Source of the DNA: Robiginitomaculum antarcticum DSM 21748
Lineage (GTDB): Bacteria; Pseudomonadota; Alphaproteobacteria; Caulobacterales; Maricaulaceae
NCBI RefSeq assembly: GCF_000365025.1
Contig: NZ_KB823011.1
Span: forward strand, 1,198,621 to 1,262,620
Length of the DNA: 64,000 nucleotides
Direction: 5' to 3'
Position numbers and translations under genes: made by a program. Under the pieces are notes generated by a model. The model worked only from the letters and a program-made list of their open reading frames with translations, made no database searches and was not told the origin of the DNA. This document shows, one piece after another, positions 1 to 7,500 of this stretch. How positions within the stretch are numbered: the first letter of the stretch is position 1; every line of letters begins with the position of its first letter.

Positions 1-700
1 TTAAATAGGCCGGCTCGGGCTTGTCACCGGTTAAAAGGCGCTCGGGGAAAGCGGTAATGAATATGACAGGGACATCATATTCTTTCAATATATCACTCAC
101 CGCATCAATACCCGAACTGCCGTCGGCAAGTTGGATGTCGGCCAGAACAATACCGGGCTTTTTAGCCGAAGCATTCTTGACGGCTTCGCTGTGTGTGGCC
201 GAAATACTGTCCACTGTGTGACCAAGTTCTTCAACGAGATCCTCAATATCTGCTGCGATGATGGGTTCGTCCTCAATAATAAGGACATTCGTGCGCAACT
301 CTTTTTCAATATCGCTCTCGGCGTCATCAAGAAGAGCCTGGGCGTCGTCATCAGAGACATTCATGACTATCGCAATTTCGCCTGTCGACATGCCTTCCAG
401 CGCGCTAAGCAAAAAGGCCTGCCGGGAGCGCGGTGTTAGGCGGCGAATGCGGTCTGCCGTAGTTTCTGTGTTCTGGCCATCGGCTTCAAGATGTGCGCCG
501 GATGTGTCCCAAATACCAAGGAACATGCGGTATAGCGCGACCTTCGGCGCAATGGTTTCATCAATTTCGCTATTGCCTGCGACCAACGCCTCTAATGCAA
601 TCCGCACGTAACGGTCACCCTCGGCTTGGCTCCCTGTCAGGGCGCGTGAAAAGCGGCGTAGATATGGAAGATGGGGGGCCAGGCTATCAAGAAGACTCAC
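1..700 (-). CDS. phyR: PhyR, anti-anti-sigma response regulator of the general stress response (3' end cut by window)
   Basis: Reading the minus strand from a GTG at 700 gives 233 residues with no stop, so the C-terminus lies outside the window. The N-terminal part (about residues 1-125) is a sigma-like domain beginning SLLDSLAPHLPYLRRFSRAL. The C-terminal receiver contains VLIIEDEPIIAADIEDL, the phospho-acceptor context VLADIQLADG and the stretch FITAFPERLLTG. In this family, phosphorylation exposes the sigma-like domain, which captures NepR and frees the ECF sigma factor. The GTG start is chosen because AAAGGA lies just upstream and the sigma-like domain begins at once. The gene is divergent from nepR-ecfG, and both sides share overlapping candidate EcfG promoters. 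Identification is secure from domain order and context. Confidence 0.95.
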   Translation of the reverse strand, partial: MSLLDSLAPHLPYLRRFSRALTGSQAEGDRYVRIALEALVAGNSEIDETIAPKVALYRMFLGIWDTSGAHLEADGQNTETTADRIRRLTPRSRQAFLLSALEGMSTGEIAIVMNVSDDDAQALLDDAESDIEKELRTNVLIIEDEPIIAADIEDLVEELGHTVDSISATHSEAVKNASAKKPGIVLADIQLADGSSGIDAVSDILKEYDVPVIFITAFPERLLTGDKPEPAYL

Positions 701-781
701 TATTAATGTCCTTTAATTTATGGAACGCATTAAGGTCAAACGCGTATATCATAGGTTATACAGGCAATACTGTAACACGGA

Positions 782-807
782 TACGTGTACGGAACCACTT
801 ATGTTCC
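782..807 (-). promoter_or_regulatory. Candidate EcfG-type promoter for phyR
   Basis: On the minus strand GGAAC (807-803) is followed after 17 bases by CGTA (785-782), close to the alphaproteobacterial EcfG consensus GGAAC-N16/17-cGTT. Its -35 element is interleaved with that of the oppositely directed nepR promoter. Confidence 0.6.
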
Positions 808-815
808 ATTGCGTA
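791..815 (+). promoter_or_regulatory. Candidate EcfG-type promoter for nepR-ecfG
   Basis: GGAAC (791-795), a 16-base spacer and CGTA (812-815) lie about 35 bases before the nepR start codon. This fits the known autoregulation of nepR-ecfG by EcfG. The last base of the -10 differs from the cGTT consensus. Confidence 0.65.
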
Positions 816-850
816 TAGACATTTTTAGCGGGGATAAAGGCCAATATAAT

Positions 851-1036
851 ATGAGCGACCACGACAAGTACAGGAAATCGGATGATCGTAGTGACGGCAA
901 CTTTGAATCCCGCCCCCTGCCGAAAAAAATTGGCAACAGTTTGAAAAAAATTTACGACGATGTTCTAAATGAACCCGTGCCTGATGATTTTCTCGCGCTG
1001 CTGGCTAAAGCAGACAAAAATAAGAAAAACGGTTAG
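851..1036 (+). CDS. nepR: NepR anti-sigma factor
   Basis: A 61-residue protein between phyR and ecfG. Its core LPKKIGNSLKKIYDDVLNEP followed by VPDDFLALL is the NepR signature: a first helix containing IG..L..IYDDVLNEPVP and a second short helix. In the family it sequesters EcfG and is itself bound by phosphorylated PhyR. The ATG at 851 is preferred over an in-frame upstream start at 785, because the upstream stretch overlaps the promoter elements and is not NepR-like. The C-terminal tail is lysine-rich (KADKNKKNG). It ends 27 bases before ecfG and is surely co-transcribed with it. Confidence 0.95.
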   Translation: MSDHDKYRKSDDRSDGNFESRPLPKKIGNSLKKIYDDVLNEPVPDDFLALLAKADKNKKNG

Positions 1037-1063
1037 AGTGAACCTCTACAGAACGGTATCACA

Positions 1064-1675
1064 ATGACTGATAAAACACATGACGACTCCGAGGAGACCC
1101 CGGAGTATAATGAAGATGAGTTTAGGGCTGAACTGACGGCCCTCATCCCTCATTTACGGGCTTTTTCGCGATCTCTATGCGGAAATGCAGCGCTGGCTGA
1201 TGACGTTGCGCAAGATGCCTTACTCAAAGCCTGGAATGCGCGCGAACGCTACCGTCCGGGCTCTAATCTGAAAGCGTGGACTTTTACGATTTTGCGTAAC
1301 CAGTTTTATTCTATCAAACGGCGCTCTTGGCGCGCGACCTCACTTGAGCCTGAAGTGGCTGAGCAAACAATTGTTGCAACGGCCGATGTCGAGCAATCCG
1401 TACGCCTTAACGAGCTTCGCCGGGGACTGGACATGTTGCAGGACGATCAACGCGACGCGCTTATTCTTGTCGGCGCCAGCGGACTCTCCTACGAAGAAGC
1501 AGCTGAAATTTGCGATTGCGCCGTCGGGACAATTAAAAGCCGCGTCAGCCGCGCCCGTAAAAACCTCGAAATTATTATGGATTCCGGACATTTTGACGGC
1601 GAAGCGGACGGCGTTTCTGCCCTGGACGCTATGGATACCATCCTCGCGGAGGCCAAATCACTGGTTGATAGATAA
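1064..1675 (+). CDS. ecfG: EcfG-type ECF sigma factor of the general stress response
   Basis: 203 residues. Sigma-70 region 2 occupies about residues 22-90 ([15 protein letters not shown], then [15 protein letters not shown]). Region 4 occupies about 132-180, with the helix-turn-helix [19 protein letters not shown] followed by VSRAR. Together with PhyR and NepR next door this is the ECF15 (EcfG) group, which directs RNA polymerase to GGAAC-N16/17-cGTT promoters. Several such sequences occur in the next 8 kb. The N-terminus is acidic ([14 protein letters not shown]). The stop codon TAA shares its last base with the ATG of the downstream kinase, so the two are translationally linked. Confidence 0.96.
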   Translation: MTDKTHDDSEETPEYNEDEFRAELTALIPHLRAFSRSLCGNAALADDVAQDALLKAWNARERYRPGSNLKAWTFTILRNQFYSIKRRSWRATSLEPEVAEQTIVATADVEQSVRLNELRRGLDMLQDDQRDALILVGASGLSYEEAAEICDCAVGTIKSRVSRARKNLEIIMDSGHFDGEADGVSALDAMDTILAEAKSLVDR

Positions 1676-3327
1676 TGAGTCTCGGGGCCGTGAGAGACTT
1701 ACGCGTCAGATTCGGCCTGATACTTGCGGTGGCGATGCTGCCGCTTTTGATATTTGCTATCTGGCAGTCTTTCTACGATTTCAATCAGGATAAGACCGCC
1801 CGTGAATCGCAACTTGCTTTTTCAGCACAGCGCGCTGTGTTTGAGATTATCGATACGATTGATACGGCGAAATCAGTTATCCTGACTGTTGAAGAAACCG
1901 TAGGCCGGCAGGGCTGCAAAACCAATCTACAAGATATACTCAATCAATTCCCCCAATTTGATGACTTTATCATTGCAGACCCGCGGGGCAATTTTATCTG
2001 CGCTGCCCGCGACCTTGACAGCAAACGGCAGGCTTTTGAAATCGTTAAGCAATTAACTCCGCAGCAATCTTACTACTCCGAAGTGCGCGTCGCTTATGAT
2101 GCCGATAGTGATTACTCATCGCGTCTCTTACTGGCCTATGGCCAATATCAAGGCGAGCAGCTTCAGCGCGTTCTGATCATCGGGCTTATCCTGGATCGCC
2201 TTGCGCAGCGCGCTGATCTCTCCCAAATCGGAAAAGATGCGAAGCTTTATATGATAAATTCAGAAGGCATTATCTTATTTGGAGATGACGGATTGGCCCG
2301 GCAGATGGAAGCGAATTGGATTCGCGAAACGCGGGCGAGCGGCGAATATCAAACTGAATTTACAGATGAGACAGGCGGTAAACGCTCACTCGTTATTATT
2401 CCCAGCCGCGAAAAAGATATTTTTGTCGCGGTAACTGCACCTGCGAGCAATATATTTAGATGGAGTGTTCTGAATCCGTTGTCGTCGATATTGCTGCCGC
2501 TCTTTGCGTGGGTGTTCGGATTTCTAGCTATTTGGTGGTCTACGGAGCGCCTTATTCTGACACATATTCGCAAATTGCAGCGCGCGACTTTGAAATTTGC
2601 TGAAGGCGACCAAACCCAGCGCGTTGGTAAACTCCAAAACCCGCCGGCTTCGATCCGGACGCTTGGCTGGACAATCGACTATATGGCGGACGAAATTTCG
2701 GCCCGCGAGAGTGAATTGAAAGATTCGCTGGATGAAAAAGAAACGCTGCTGCGCGAAATTCATCACCGCGTTAAAAATAATCTCCAAATTATTATATCTC
2801 TGCTCAACATTCAGGAAAGAAAGGTGGCAGACCCCGCCGGCCTAGCGGCAGTCAACGAGACGAGAAACCGTATTAATGCGATCGCACTGGTTCACCGCGG
2901 GCTCTATGAGAGCACAGATCTACGCTACGTTGACATGCAGACATTTCTGGGACGGTTGGTAAAAGAATTATCGGTTGCCCTGGCCTGTGAGCGCAAGGGT
3001 ATTGAAGTTAGTGTTGACGCCACATGTGATCCCATGGAGGCGGATACCGCCATACCGGTCGCGCTATTCGTTGTAGAGACGCTGACGAATTCCGTAAAGC
3101 ACGGGATTGCAAAAGGCGGGCAAGTGAAAATACGGCTCGTGCAGCAAGGCATACGGGTTACTGTTGAGGTCTCAGATAATGGCAATGGGATAATAGGCGA
3201 AATGAAAGCCGGAACAGGCCAGAAACTCATCAAGGGATTTGCGCGTCAACTTGGCGGAACGGTCGAACCCATGACGGATATAGACGGATACGGTACGCGC
3301 TTAGTGTTTGATATCCGCCCCGTCTAG
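1675..3327 (+). CDS. HisKA_2-type membrane sensor histidine kinase, probable input kinase for PhyR
   Basis: 550 residues. A first membrane segment lies at about 13-33 and a second at about 268-290. Between them is a roughly 235-residue periplasmic region of Cache-like character. A HAMP-like linker follows. The HisKA_2 block [20 protein letters not shown] has its His pair at residues 363-364. The C-terminal HATPase has the N-box [12 protein letters not shown] and the G-box DNGNGIIGE. HisKA_2/HWE kinases are the usual phosphodonors of PhyR (PhyK-like). The one-base overlap with ecfG and the position beside phyR support that partnership by inference. The signal sensed cannot be read from the sequence. 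Confidence 0.9.
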   Translation: MSLGAVRDLRVRFGLILAVAMLPLLIFAIWQSFYDFNQDKTARESQLAFSAQRAVFEIIDTIDTAKSVILTVEETVGRQGCKTNLQDILNQFPQFDDFIIADPRGNFICAARDLDSKRQAFEIVKQLTPQQSYYSEVRVAYDADSDYSSRLLLAYGQYQGEQLQRVLIIGLILDRLAQRADLSQIGKDAKLYMINSEGIILFGDDGLARQMEANWIRETRASGEYQTEFTDETGGKRSLVIIPSREKDIFVAVTAPASNIFRWSVLNPLSSILLPLFAWVFGFLAIWWSTERLILTHIRKLQRATLKFAEGDQTQRVGKLQNPPASIRTLGWTIDYMADEISARESELKDSLDEKETLLREIHHRVKNNLQIIISLLNIQERKVADPAGLAAVNETRNRINAIALVHRGLYESTDLRYVDMQTFLGRLVKELSVALACERKGIEVSVDATCDPMEADTAIPVALFVVETLTNSVKHGIAKGGQVKIRLVQQGIRVTVEVSDNGNGIIGEMKAGTGQKLIKGFARQLGGTVEPMTDIDGYGTRLVFDIRPV

Positions 3328-3342
3328 ACCGGCGGCATTAAG

Positions 3343-3468
3343 TCAGGATTTAGGGGTTTCCGGATCCGTGCCCAAAGCGGCTTGGGCGGCTTTCTTAGCG
3401 GTTTCAAACTCAGCTTTTTCGAGTGATTTTTTGAGCTCTTTGGTTTCGGGTGTTTTAGACTTGGCCAT
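3343..3468 (-). CDS. Small charged protein, 41 residues, unknown function
   Basis: A short minus-strand reading frame begins at an ATG preceded by CAGGAG and ends with TGA. The product starts MAKSKTPETKELKKSLEKAE and ends in an alanine/lysine segment rich in helix formers, with no hydrophobic stretch. It lies between the kinase end and a divergent stress gene, and a GGAAC element sits upstream. A good ribosome binding site and stress-regulon context argue that it is real. It could be a nucleic-acid-binding or stress-tail peptide, but no family is recognised. Confidence 0.6.
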   Translation of the reverse strand: MAKSKTPETKELKKSLEKAEFETAKKAAQAALGTDPETPKS

Positions 3469-3495
3469 GGCAGACTCCTGTGGTGTAGCGTTTAA

Positions 3496-3520
3496 AATGC
3501 CTAGCTGCATTGGAAGTTCC
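3496..3520 (-). promoter_or_regulatory. Weak EcfG-type promoter candidate for the 41-residue gene
   Basis: Minus-strand GGAAC (3520-3516), a 16-base spacer and CATT (3499-3496). The -10 differs from cGTT at its second position. The implied transcript start is about 20 bases before the start codon, leaving room for the CAGGAG ribosome site. Confidence 0.35.
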
Positions 3521-3537
3521 AAATTTGCGCAAATCTG

Positions 3538-3562
3538 GGAACGCTTGGGCGTGCAGATCGTT
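3538..3562 (+). promoter_or_regulatory. Consensus EcfG-type promoter
   Basis: GGAAC (3538-3542), a 16-base spacer and CGTT (3559-3562) match the consensus exactly. It lies 55 bases before the next start codon and should drive the three-gene membrane protein operon 3618-4552. Confidence 0.75.
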
Positions 3563-3617
3563 TGAACAATAGGACTGCGCCAATCCGGGCGCCCACTACA
3601 GTTGAGGAGACCTTATT

Positions 3618-3938
3618 ATGGCCACTACTAAAGCCACGACCGCAACCGCAAAGAAAAATGTTGTTGCTCTTAAAGACCCAGAAATTTCAACACAAATCGA
3701 AACGCTGCGCTCAGATATTGCCCTGCTTGCCAAGACAATGAAAGAGCAAGCAAAGTCTACAGCCAGTCAAAAAGTGACGACGGCGAAGCAAGTTGCCAGT
3801 GACACAAGCGAAAACGTTAAAGTCAAATACAACGAATTAACGACTCAGGCTGAAGCCTCCATCCGTGAAAACCCACTGACATCCATAGCGATTGCCGTTG
3901 GCGCGGGTATTGTCCTGGGCGCGCTGACACGCCGCTAA
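3618..3938 (+). CDS. ElaB/YqjD (DUF883)-like membrane-anchored stress protein
   Basis: 106 residues. The N-terminal 80 residues are alanine-, lysine- and threonine-rich, helical and hydrophilic. They are followed by the typical tail ENPLTSIAIAVGAGIVLGAL and a terminal TRR, a single C-terminal glycine-rich membrane anchor. This arrangement is that of DUF883/ElaB/YqjD proteins, which in enterobacteria are stationary-phase inner-membrane proteins reported to bind ribosomes. The gene has a strong ribosome site (GAGGAG) and a consensus EcfG promoter. The next gene encodes a YqjE-like protein, matching the yqjD-yqjE pairing in other bacteria. Confidence 0.75.
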   Translation: MATTKATTATAKKNVVALKDPEISTQIETLRSDIALLAKTMKEQAKSTASQKVTTAKQVASDTSENVKVKYNELTTQAEASIRENPLTSIAIAVGAGIVLGALTRR

Positions 3939-3948
3939 GACTTAGTCG

Positions 3949-4404
3949 ATGATACAATATATACTCGCTGCGGCGCCTTATATCTTTAGGGCGCCGCGCC
4001 GTAGTCCGGAAAAGAAAATGGCCGGGATGTTTGCGTCTATGGCGTTTTTCAGCCTCGCCGCTGTCTTTATACTGACGGCTGCATTCATATATATTGCCAG
4101 AGAATATGGCGCGGATTTAGCGTTTTTGGCGATCGGCATAATTTTCCTTGTGACCGGCTTAATCTTTTTCACAAAATCCCTTATGGATCATCGTGAAAAA
4201 ATGAAAGTTGAAGAGGTCGCGGGCGTTGCGATTGCCAAAACCGATCCTCTCGCCAAACTTCTGCCTGACAGTATTAAAAACAACCCTGCTATTGAGAAGA
4301 TTTTAGCGCAAATTGCGACAAATCCTGTAACGGCCGCCGCTGCTGCGCTGTCTTTAGGTCTTTTGCTGGCTCATGAATTTTTAGAGGATAAAGATGATGA
4401 CTGA
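3949..4404 (+). CDS. YqjE/holin-X-like small membrane protein
   Basis: 151 residues with two adjacent membrane helices (about 26-50 and 54-76), a cytoplasmic stretch, and a third hydrophobic segment near 128-145 (NPVTAAAAALSLGLLLAHEF). The paired helices after a short basic N-terminus resemble the YqjE / Phol_3 group. It follows the DUF883-like gene by ten bases, and its end overlaps the next small gene, so the three form one stress operon. Function is not known beyond membrane association. Confidence 0.6.
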   Translation: MIQYILAAAPYIFRAPRRSPEKKMAGMFASMAFFSLAAVFILTAAFIYIAREYGADLAFLAIGIIFLVTGLIFFTKSLMDHREKMKVEEVAGVAIAKTDPLAKLLPDSIKNNPAIEKILAQIATNPVTAAAAALSLGLLLAHEFLEDKDDD

Positions 4405-4552
4405 ACATCACGACGATAATGATCCCGCCGTGCTTGACCAAACTGAATCGCGCGGCGCAAAACCTGTTAAAGGCATGCCTTGGGTGCTGGGCGGATCTAT
4501 CGCCGCGGTTCTCGTGGGCATCGTGATTTTTGTGCTTATCTTTTTTGCATAA
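4394..4552 (+). CDS. Small single-pass membrane protein, 52 residues
   Basis: The reading frame starts inside the end of the previous gene (11-base overlap, ATGATG) and stops with TAA before a terminator. The first 28 residues are acidic and hydrophilic (MMTEHHDDNDPAVLDQTESR). The rest, WVLGGSIAAVLVGIVIFVLI then FFA, is one strong membrane helix. Translational overlap and position before the terminator make it the last gene of the 3618 operon. No family is recognised. Confidence 0.65.
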   Translation: MMTEHHDDNDPAVLDQTESRGAKPVKGMPWVLGGSIAAVLVGIVIFVLIFFA

Positions 4553-4577
4553 TTAGCCCAACTCCCTTGCCTATTAC

Positions 4578-4603
4578 GGAACAATAACGCCGGTTTCGGC
4601 GTT
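4578..4603 (+). promoter_or_regulatory. EcfG-type promoter overlapping a terminator hairpin
   Basis: GGAAC (4578-4582), a 17-base spacer and CGTT (4600-4603). The spacer and -10 are made of the terminator stem at 4583-4606. The next gene starts at 4683 and belongs to a stress-type family. It may be coincidence, because the stem itself supplies the CGTT. Confidence 0.45.
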
Positions 4604-4611
4604 ATTTTTTT
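4583..4611 (+). terminator. Rho-independent terminator of the 3618-4552 operon
   Basis: A 10-bp perfect stem (AATAACGCCG / CGGCGTTATT) with loop GTTT is followed by a run of T to 4611. It lies 30 bases after the last stop codon. Confidence 0.85.
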
Positions 4612-4682
4612 GACCGGGTGAGTTTGAACTCTCTCTCTTAATCTCGGGCTTGTCCGGTCTACATAAAATTAAAGGAGCTTTC

Positions 4683-5123
4683 ATGTCGAACCAAAATGTA
4701 AATGTATTAAATAGCGTCACTAAAACGCTTATTGATAGCTGCAAAGGTTACGAAACCTGCGCTGATATGTCAGATGACAGCTATGCTTTACGCGCCGAAT
4801 TTAACCGCCGGGCCACAGAACGCCGTGCATTAGTCAACGAATTTCAACACCAAGTCCGTACCTATGGCGGTGAGCCTAAAGATGACGGAAGCCTGTCAGG
4901 CGTGGTTCACCGCGGTTTTACTAAATTTACAGGCTTGTTCAAAGATGATGAGAAAGCCGCTGTTGAAGCGCTGGATGACGGCGAAGAGTTTCTCGCCGAA
5001 AAAATTGAAGGCAAGCTGGATCACGATGATTTAGCCCCGGAAACGCGTACCCTTTTAAAGCGTGCTCATAGTAGCGCACGCGCCGGTGAACGCTTTGCAG
5101 ATTTGCTTGAAAAATCTATGTAG
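4683..5123 (+). CDS. PA2169-type four-helix-bundle protein (DUF2383)
   Basis: 146 residues, all helical in appearance and without membrane segments. It begins MSNQNVNVLNSVTKTLIDSC, continues KGYETCADMSDD and has an ALRAEFNRRATERRALVNEF helix, matching the layout of DUF2383 (ferritin-like bundle) proteins. The ATG at 4683 is chosen over an in-frame ATG at 4650 because AAAGGAGC lies directly before it and the family begins there. Members are often stress-induced. Metal binding is possible but no clear di-iron ligand set is visible. Flanked by terminators on both sides, it is a single-gene unit. Confidence 0.8.
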   Translation: MSNQNVNVLNSVTKTLIDSCKGYETCADMSDDSYALRAEFNRRATERRALVNEFQHQVRTYGGEPKDDGSLSGVVHRGFTKFTGLFKDDEKAAVEALDDGEEFLAEKIEGKLDHDDLAPETRTLLKRAHSSARAGERFADLLEKSM

Positions 5124-5142
5124 TCAGCGACGCGATTTAGAG

Positions 5143-5177
5143 AAAAAGCCGCCCTTGCACCAAGGGCGGCTTTTTTT
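5143..5177. terminator. Bidirectional rho-independent terminator between convergent genes
   Basis: Stem AAAAAGCCGCCCTT / AAGGGCGGCTTTTT with a short loop, A-rich on one side and T-rich on the other. It can end both the plus-strand gene stopping at 5123 and the minus-strand gene stopping at 5176. Confidence 0.85.
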
Positions 5178-5910
5178 ATGACTCCACGATCAAGCTGACG
5201 GGACGGTGATCTGAATAACGGACCGGTAAAACATCAACTTCCTCGCTGTGTAAAGATCTGGACGTCAGAATATGGTCATAATCTTTGCGTGGATTCCAGC
5301 TTGGATAGCTTTTGTGTTTCGACTTGGTATGGCAGTCTATACCCAGTGTCTCGGTAAGGTATTTGACGGGCGCCGAGGACGCGCTGCAATTGAAATCCCC
5401 GCAGATAATAAGCCGGGAATTGGTCGGGGCATGGTCTGCAATAAATTTGACCTGCTCCATCTGATCCGCGATCCCCAGGCTAAGGTGTACATTCATAACC
5501 CAGACGGGTTTCGGATCCGCACAGACTTTCACCAATAAAGCCCCGCGTCCGGGTTTGGAGCCCGGAAGTTTTAAGTCCTGTACGTCCTCATGTTTATAGC
5601 GGGATAAAACCGCATTGCCGTGCCGGGAAATTTTACCAACAACGCGGTTCTCTTGAAGGCTGAAATGATTATGCCCCGACGCCTCCGCGATACGTTCGAC
5701 CTGATTTCTAAAGCCGGAGCGGCGTCCACCCAAATCGATCTCTTGAAGACAGACAATATCATATCGCATGAGCAGGTTAGCAATTCTGCCCAAGGTTCGG
5801 CTTTTGGTTTGCGTATGAATGACCTGATGATGGACCTGAGATAAATATTGACCATAGGAACCGGTACCGATGCCGGCTTGAATATTATACGTTAAAAGTT
5901 GATGTTCCAT
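5176..5910 (-). CDS. Endonuclease/exonuclease/phosphatase (EEP) family hydrolase
   Basis: 244 residues covering the complete EEP fold. It has LLTYNIQAGIG at the start, the metal-binding VCLQEIDLGG with its Glu, NVHLSLG, the active-site ICGDFNCS, and the terminal YSDHRPVSLIVES whose Asp-His completes the site. Substrates in the family range from DNA to phospholipids and inositol phosphates and cannot be assigned here. There is no signal peptide. It is divergent from cardiolipin synthase across 67 bases holding interleaved GGAAC elements, so it is probably another stress-regulon gene. A lipid-head-group role would suit its neighbour but is only a guess. Confidence 0.85.
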   Translation of the reverse strand: MEHQLLTYNIQAGIGTGSYGQYLSQVHHQVIHTQTKSRTLGRIANLLMRYDIVCLQEIDLGGRRSGFRNQVERIAEASGHNHFSLQENRVVGKISRHGNAVLSRYKHEDVQDLKLPGSKPGRGALLVKVCADPKPVWVMNVHLSLGIADQMEQVKFIADHAPTNSRLIICGDFNCSASSAPVKYLTETLGIDCHTKSKHKSYPSWNPRKDYDHILTSRSLHSEEVDVLPVRYSDHRPVSLIVES

Positions 5911-5919
5911 TGTCTATGC

Positions 5920-5944
5920 AATGGCTATAGGAACCAATTGTTCC
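5920..5944 (-). promoter_or_regulatory. Weak EcfG-type promoter candidate for the EEP hydrolase
   Basis: Minus-strand GGAAC (5944-5940), a 16-base spacer and CATT (5923-5920). The transcript would begin only a few bases before the ATG at 5910, implying a leaderless or nearly leaderless mRNA. No ribosome site is visible. Confidence 0.3.
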
Positions 5945-5954
5945 TGCCTACGTT
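5930..5954 (+). promoter_or_regulatory. Consensus EcfG-type promoter for cardiolipin synthase
   Basis: GGAAC (5930-5934), 16 bases and CGTT (5951-5954) match the consensus exactly. The core palindrome GGAACCAATTGTTCC makes the two divergent -35 elements overlap. Confidence 0.75.
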
Positions 5955-5977
5955 TGAAAGGCGGGCGCGAGGGCACT

Positions 5978-7429
5978 ATGATCGGCATACCACTATCTCT
6001 AATTCTGCATATGATCGTTGTCGTCGTAATGGGCATGCGTATCCTCTATCGGCGTATGGCTGTGAATACAACGCTGGGATGGCTGATAATCATTGCATCC
6101 GTTCCCGGCTTCGGCGTCATTTTTTACTTCTTTTTTGGGGATCACAGACTGGGCCGCAAACGCATGAAACTGGGCGAGCGTATCCGGCAATATTATCAGA
6201 ATAGTTATAAAATTTCTGAGAACGAAGAAAGTGCGCCCAATGTTGCCCCTTTTTTTGCTGACCTATCGAAAATTGTCGGAAAAGAGACAGGATTTCACAC
6301 GTCTTTGGGCAATAAAATTCGTTTATTTGACGAAGCCGGACACATTATTTCCGCCCTTGAAGAAGACATAAAAAATGCAAAGACGAGCTGTTTTCTTGAA
6401 TTTTATATTGTCGAAGAATATGGCCGCATTGAAACCGTCTTTAAGGCTCTGGAAGAGGCTGCCGCCCGGGGCGTCGATTGCCGCCTGCTGGCGGACGATA
6501 TCGGCAGCCGCCGGTTCCTAAAAAGCGAGCGCTGTCACCGTTTGGTGGCGGCCGGTATTAATGTCGAGCGCTCTTTAGAAGTCGGCGTTTTAAAATCCAT
6601 GTCAAAACGTACGGATTTGCGAAATCACCGTAAACTGGTCGTGATTGATCAGACTATCGGCTATATCGGCAGCTTTAATCTCGTCGACCCGGTTATTTTT
6701 AAGCAAGAAGCCGAAGTCGGGCAATGGGTTGATATTATGGCCCGTGTCGAAGGGTCAATTACGTCCTCTATGGCGGTCGTATTTAATACTGATTATATTT
6801 TTGACACGGTGGGGGGAGATTACTCGCGGGCCACATTGTCTCAATTTCCCCGCGATAGTGAGCCCGAAGAATTTCAAAATGATGCTGTACTGCAACTTAT
6901 TCCCTCGGGGCCGGAGATGCGCACAAGCCTAATCTACGAAGTCATCGTTTCCGCTCTGTTTGGCGCGCGCAAGTCTATCACGATAGTGACTCCCTATTTC
7001 GTACCAGACGACGCCATAGTTTTAGCGCTCAGTAATGCAGCGCGGCGCGGTATTGAGGTTACAATCATATTGCCGCAGCGTATTGATTCTATTTTGGCGC
7101 GATATGCCAGTGAGTCGGTTTATACGGGCCTTCTTGAGGCCGGCGTCAAAATCCTGCGGTTCCAAAATGGGATGCTCCATACCAAGGCGATCCTCATTGA
7201 CGAGACCATTTCTTTGATCGGTACAGTCAATATGGATATGCGCAGCTTCTACCTCAATCTTGAGGTTACGCTGGCTGTTTATGACAAGGTATTTGCCTTG
7301 CGGCTGGGCGAGACGGTGCAGCATTATATCTCGCGCTCGGTTCCGATTGAACTGGAGGACTGGTCACGCCGTTCTTCACTACGGCGACTTAAAGAAAACG
7401 TGCTGAGATTGGCCGCGCCGCTTCTTTAA
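5978..7429 (+). CDS. cls: Cardiolipin synthase, phospholipase D superfamily
   Basis: 483 residues. Two N-terminal membrane segments (PLDc_N region, about 1-60) are followed by two HKD phosphatidyltransferase motifs: HRKLVVID with its His at 217, and HTKAILID with its His at 401. Each is followed by the usual GS/GT-N element (IGSFNLVDP, IGTVNMDMRS). The enzyme condenses phosphatidylglycerol (or another donor) to cardiolipin at the inner membrane. The longer frame beginning at 5921 is rejected because it would run through the EcfG promoter. The ATG at 5978 gives the standard N-terminus. Stress-sigma control of cardiolipin synthesis is suggested by the promoter. Confidence 0.93.
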   Translation: MIGIPLSLILHMIVVVVMGMRILYRRMAVNTTLGWLIIIASVPGFGVIFYFFFGDHRLGRKRMKLGERIRQYYQNSYKISENEESAPNVAPFFADLSKIVGKETGFHTSLGNKIRLFDEAGHIISALEEDIKNAKTSCFLEFYIVEEYGRIETVFKALEEAAARGVDCRLLADDIGSRRFLKSERCHRLVAAGINVERSLEVGVLKSMSKRTDLRNHRKLVVIDQTIGYIGSFNLVDPVIFKQEAEVGQWVDIMARVEGSITSSMAVVFNTDYIFDTVGGDYSRATLSQFPRDSEPEEFQNDAVLQLIPSGPEMRTSLIYEVIVSALFGARKSITIVTPYFVPDDAIVLALSNAARRGIEVTIILPQRIDSILARYASESVYTGLLEAGVKILRFQNGMLHTKAILIDETISLIGTVNMDMRSFYLNLEVTLAVYDKVFALRLGETVQHYISRSVPIELEDWSRRSSLRRLKENVLRLAAPLL

Positions 7430-7444
7430 CCGCGCGGCTATATT

Positions 7445-7470
7445 GGAACGAAAAAGGTCAGGCCCGCGTT
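7445..7470 (+). promoter_or_regulatory. EcfG-type promoter for the hemerythrin gene
   Basis: GGAAC (7445-7449), a 17-base spacer and CGTT (7467-7470), 30 bases before the start codon at 7501 with a GGAG ribosome site between. Confidence 0.7.
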
Positions 7471-7500
7471 AATCGACTGAACAGATAACTGGAGCCGATA

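Noticed and set aside
5921-5977. Earlier start for cardiolipin synthase
   Set aside because: It would place the exact EcfG promoter inside the coding sequence. ATG 5978 gives the normal N-terminus.
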